DNA of 33,278 bases from the NCBI GenBank assembly GCA_041572275.1, contig JBFFSQ010000008.1, positions 1 through 33,278 on the forward strand, given 5' to 3'. This DNA comes from JBFFSQ01 sp041572275. GTDB lineage: Bacteria; Pseudomonadota; Gammaproteobacteria; SZUA-229. Of this stretch, positions 32,950 through 33,278 are shown piece by piece. The notes under the pieces were generated by a model. That model ran no database searches, was not told the origin of the DNA, and was given only the letters and a program-made list of their open reading frames with translations. A program made the position numbers and the translations under genes. Each line of letters opens with the position of its first letter. Position 1 is the first letter of the stretch.

Positions 32950-33278
32950 ATGCTAGACGTGACTAAGGAAATATCCTCTCAACACACTCCGATGATGCAG
33001 CAGTTCCTTAAGATTAAGGCTGAGCATCCTGATATTTTACTGTTTTATCGTATGGGTGATTTCTACGAGCTATTTTTTGATGATGCCCGTAAAGCTGCAC
33101 AGTTGCTGGATATTACCCTCACGGCACGGGGTAAATCCGGTGGCGAGCCTATTCCTATGGCTGGTATCCCCTACCATGCAGCTGATAATTATCTGGCGCG
33201 ACTGATCAAGAATGGTCATTCAGTAGCGATTTGTGAGCAAATTGGCGATCCGGCTACCACCAAAGGTCCGGTTGAGCG
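32950..33278 (+). CDS. mutS: MutS mismatch-repair protein, N-terminal part
   Basis: The first 109 codons of mutS; the gene runs off the right edge. The mismatch-recognition domain is unmistakable: 'HTPMMQQFLKIKAEHPDI', 'LFYRMGDFYELFFDDA' with the Phe-X-Glu mismatch wedge region, 'GEPIPMAGIPYHA' and 'VAICEQIGDPATTKGPVE'. MutS binds mispaired bases and recruits MutL. The ATG at 32950 gives the same short lead-in before HTPMMQQ as in E. coli, though no clear ribosome site is visible upstream. The close match to enterobacterial MutS is the best indication that the host is a gammaproteobacterium. Confidence 0.95.
   Translation, partial: MLDVTKEISSQHTPMMQQFLKIKAEHPDILLFYRMGDFYELFFDDARKAAQLLDITLTARGKSGGEPIPMAGIPYHAADNYLARLIKNGHSVAICEQIGDPATTKGPVE

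Noticed and set aside
1..33278. Mobile element, prophage, defence system or CRISPR array
   Set aside because: No transposase, integrase, terminal repeats, tRNA-flanked boundaries, regular repeat-spacer pattern or known defence genes were seen; the stretch looks like ordinary chromosome.

Overview
The window reads as a contiguous stretch of a gammaproteobacterial chromosome. The partial gene at the right edge is a mutS whose N-terminus follows the enterobacterial type closely. tamA/tamB, an OmpA-type lipoprotein and several short operons typical of Gram-negative bacteria are also present. Base composition looks uniform and moderately AT-rich by eye. I see no transposase, integrase, tRNA, rRNA or CRISPR array, so nothing marks recent acquisition. 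I cannot name the genus.

Layout. (1) 252-4479: a CNNM-type (DUF21) membrane protein divergent from a marC-family gene, then a catalytically dead transglutaminase/7TM protein divergent from a small periplasmic retropepsin-like protease. (2) 4548-9223, minus strand: a tightly packed four-gene operon, in transcription order a mechanosensitive-channel-like protein, a soluble MgtE-like N-domain/CBS protein, an MgtE Mg2+ channel and a Na+/phosphate cotransporter. (3) 9647-20731: a CNNM/CorC exporter and a second MgtE (one operon), an OmpA/DUF4398 lipoprotein, a P2-type cation ATPase with a small secreted protein behind it, and two more CNNM/CorC exporters on the minus strand. (4) 20943-30061: a short alpha-glucan phosphorylase, then a DUF432-mscS-tamA-tamB operon. 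(5) 30134-33278: a LOG-family/MBL beta-CASP pair on the minus strand and the start of mutS.

The striking feature is the concentration of inorganic-ion and turgor functions. There are four CNNM/CorC-family proteins, two MgtE channels plus an MgtE-like sensor without a channel, two MscS-type proteins, a Na+/Pi cotransporter and a P-type cation ATPase, all within about 24 kb. No recognisable transcriptional regulator lies among them. Taken together they could set cytoplasmic Mg2+ and other divalent cations, phosphate and turgor: MgtE for uptake, CNNM/CorC for export, MscS for pressure release. That joint role is inference from family membership and gene order.

The most unusual individual items are the orphan soluble MgtE sensor, a P-type ATPase lacking the central Ca2+-binding aspartate, the transglutaminase with all three catalytic residues replaced, coupling of mscS with tamAB, and several palindromic elements in the long intergenic gaps.
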